A stretch of DNA of 64,000 nucleotides, from assembly GCF_001712755.1 (NCBI RefSeq), contig NZ_MDKC01000005.1, positions 62,001-126,000 of the forward strand, given 5' to 3'. Of the stretch, positions 63,082 through 64,000 are shown piece after piece. Made by a program: the position numbers and the translations under genes. Position 1 is the first letter of the stretch. Every line of letters begins with the position of its first letter. The stretch is from Gottfriedia luciferensis (GTDB lineage Bacteria > Bacillota > Bacilli > Bacillales > Bacillaceae_G). The notes beneath the pieces were generated by a model. That model did not search any database and was not told the DNA's origin. It saw nothing but the letters and a program-made list of their open reading frames with translations.

Positions 63082-64000
63082 ATGAGAAAACTTGCACCAA
63101 ATAGTAAGATGTCAAAAAGCTTTGCTGCAATTGCCTTATCATCAAGTGTTGTTTTAGCTCCACTCGGACCTGTAACAAACGTTACAAAAGCTGAAAGCCT
63201 TTCAAAAGCCGAAACGATTTTAGCTAATTTAAGTCCGGCACAAAGACAAGCACTAGAAAAACTTTCGACAAATGATCAATCTGGTTTATTTTTAGATTCA
63301 AACGTGAATCTAGAGAGTTCTAGTAAGGTGTCTGTTATTGTTCAATTTAAAAACAAACCTCAAAAAGCAGCTGTTTTAGAAGCAGCAGTAAAAGGGGAAA
63401 GTTTATCTAATGAGCAAGCAAAAGCGAATGTTGAATTAGATCATTCGACATTTAAAAAGGATTTAGCCGCTAATTTTAAAACAAAGTCAGAAGGAAGCTT
63501 TAAAATCAAACGTCAATATAAAGATGCATTTAATGGTGTAGCACTAGAAGTACCTGCAAATAAGGTTAAGGATTTATTGAAATCAGATGCAGTTCAAGCA
63601 ATATACAGTGATTCAACTGTTAAAGTAGAAGAGCCAACAAGTGAAGCACAACCTTCAAAAGAAGCTCAAGGACAAGGAATGGCTGCAGAACGATCTTATT
63701 TAAATATCGATAAACTTCATGATGAAGGATATACAGGTAAGGGAGTTAAAGTAGCCGTACTTGATACGGGTGTTGATTATAATCATCCAGATATTAAAGA
63801 TGCATTTAAAGGTGGATATGATTTCGTTGATAACGATAATGATCCAATGGAAACAACATATGCTGATTGGATAAAAGCAGGTAAGCCAGGTGGAAGTACT
63901 GGGGCTGCTTCATATGTTACAGAACATGGTACACATGTTTCTGGAATGATTGTAGGTCAAGGGAAAAATAATAGCAACTATGCAACAACTGGAATAGCAC
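63082..64000 (+). CDS. Second secreted S8 protease, paralogue (cut by right edge)
   Basis: The first 306 residues are present. A signal peptide (MRKLAPNSKMSKSFAAIALS...) is followed by an I9-type prodomain (about 60-180) and the start of the S8 domain with Asp228 (VLDTGVDYNHPD) and His282 (EHGTHVSG). The sequence is clearly similar to protease 1 throughout, including YDFVDNDNDPMETTYADW. Tandem duplication is the simplest explanation. The catalytic serine and C-terminal modules lie beyond the window. Confidence 0.94.
   Translation, partial: MRKLAPNSKMSKSFAAIALSSSVVLAPLGPVTNVTKAESLSKAETILANLSPAQRQALEKLSTNDQSGLFLDSNVNLESSSKVSVIVQFKNKPQKAAVLEAAVKGESLSNEQAKANVELDHSTFKKDLAANFKTKSEGSFKIKRQYKDAFNGVALEVPANKVKDLLKSDAVQAIYSDSTVKVEEPTSEAQPSKEAQGQGMAAERSYLNIDKLHDEGYTGKGVKVAVLDTGVDYNHPDIKDAFKGGYDFVDNDNDPMETTYADWIKAGKPGGSTGAASYVTEHGTHVSGMIVGQGKNNSNYATTGIA

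Overview
The window reads as chromosome from a low-GC, spore-forming Bacillaceae. Coding is AT-rich with strong AGGAGG-type ribosome sites and many U-tailed hairpin terminators. The left 35 kb follows the Bacillus subtilis yjb-yjc gene order: trpS, opp, spx, yjbE-like terC, mecA, cardiolipin synthase, coiA, pepF, spxH, CYTH protein, yjbL-like, relQ, nadK, rluD-like, prpE, fabI, cotO, cotZ-like, yjcA-like, yjcD-, yjcF-, yjcG- and yjcH-like. Spore-coat genes (cotO, CotY/CotZ family, two DUF2642-like proteins) show that it sporulates. Species cannot be fixed from sequence alone; a Bacillus cereus-like or Gottfriedia-like bacillus is my guess.

Layout. 1-5970: trpS (cut by the window edge) under a tryptophan T-box, a DUF3899 membrane protein, and an opp peptide-import operon without oppA. 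5.97-7.1 kb: a 10-copy tandem array of about 52 bp and two small genes. 7.6-22.3 kb: stress and housekeeping genes, including Spx together with two ClpP-adaptor genes (mecA, spxH), a yjbL-relQ-nadK-rluD operon and a RodA-like gene. 22.5-28 kb: fabI behind a FapR operator, a second 52-bp array related to the first, and the spore-coat cluster. 28-36.7 kb: UvrD-like helicase, yjcF/G/H-like genes, an EamA exporter, a Ktr potassium uptake pair and a repetitive acidic protein.

37.4-55.5 kb is an accessory hotspot downstream of an intact tRNA-Val(GAC). Three decayed copies of the tRNA 3' half, each starting at the anticodon loop, lie at 42.07, 45.56 and 55.42 kb and split it into islets. Islet 1: yjdM-like, SulP transporter and ArsR regulator, with two matching palindromic operators, a decayed second arsR and a Cys-rich protein. 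Islet 2: small membrane protein, SdpI-like protein, a frameshifted immunity-like gene and a PhoX-type phosphatase. Islet 3: integrase C-terminal remnant, an ORF-deleted group II intron, zinc-ribbon protein, formylglycine-generating-enzyme-like protein, EamA transporter, a dicarboxylate/glutamate symporter divergent from a GlnK/GlnL-type two-component system, and an amino-acid permease. The islets look like serial integration at one tRNA attachment site followed by decay.

55.7-64 kb encodes secreted proteins: a DUF1254/DUF1214 protein, a LysR regulator, a 1386-residue subtilisin-family protease with a dockerin-like tail, and a paralogous protease cut by the right edge. The three secreted genes share an upstream motif next to a palindrome, which suggests common control.
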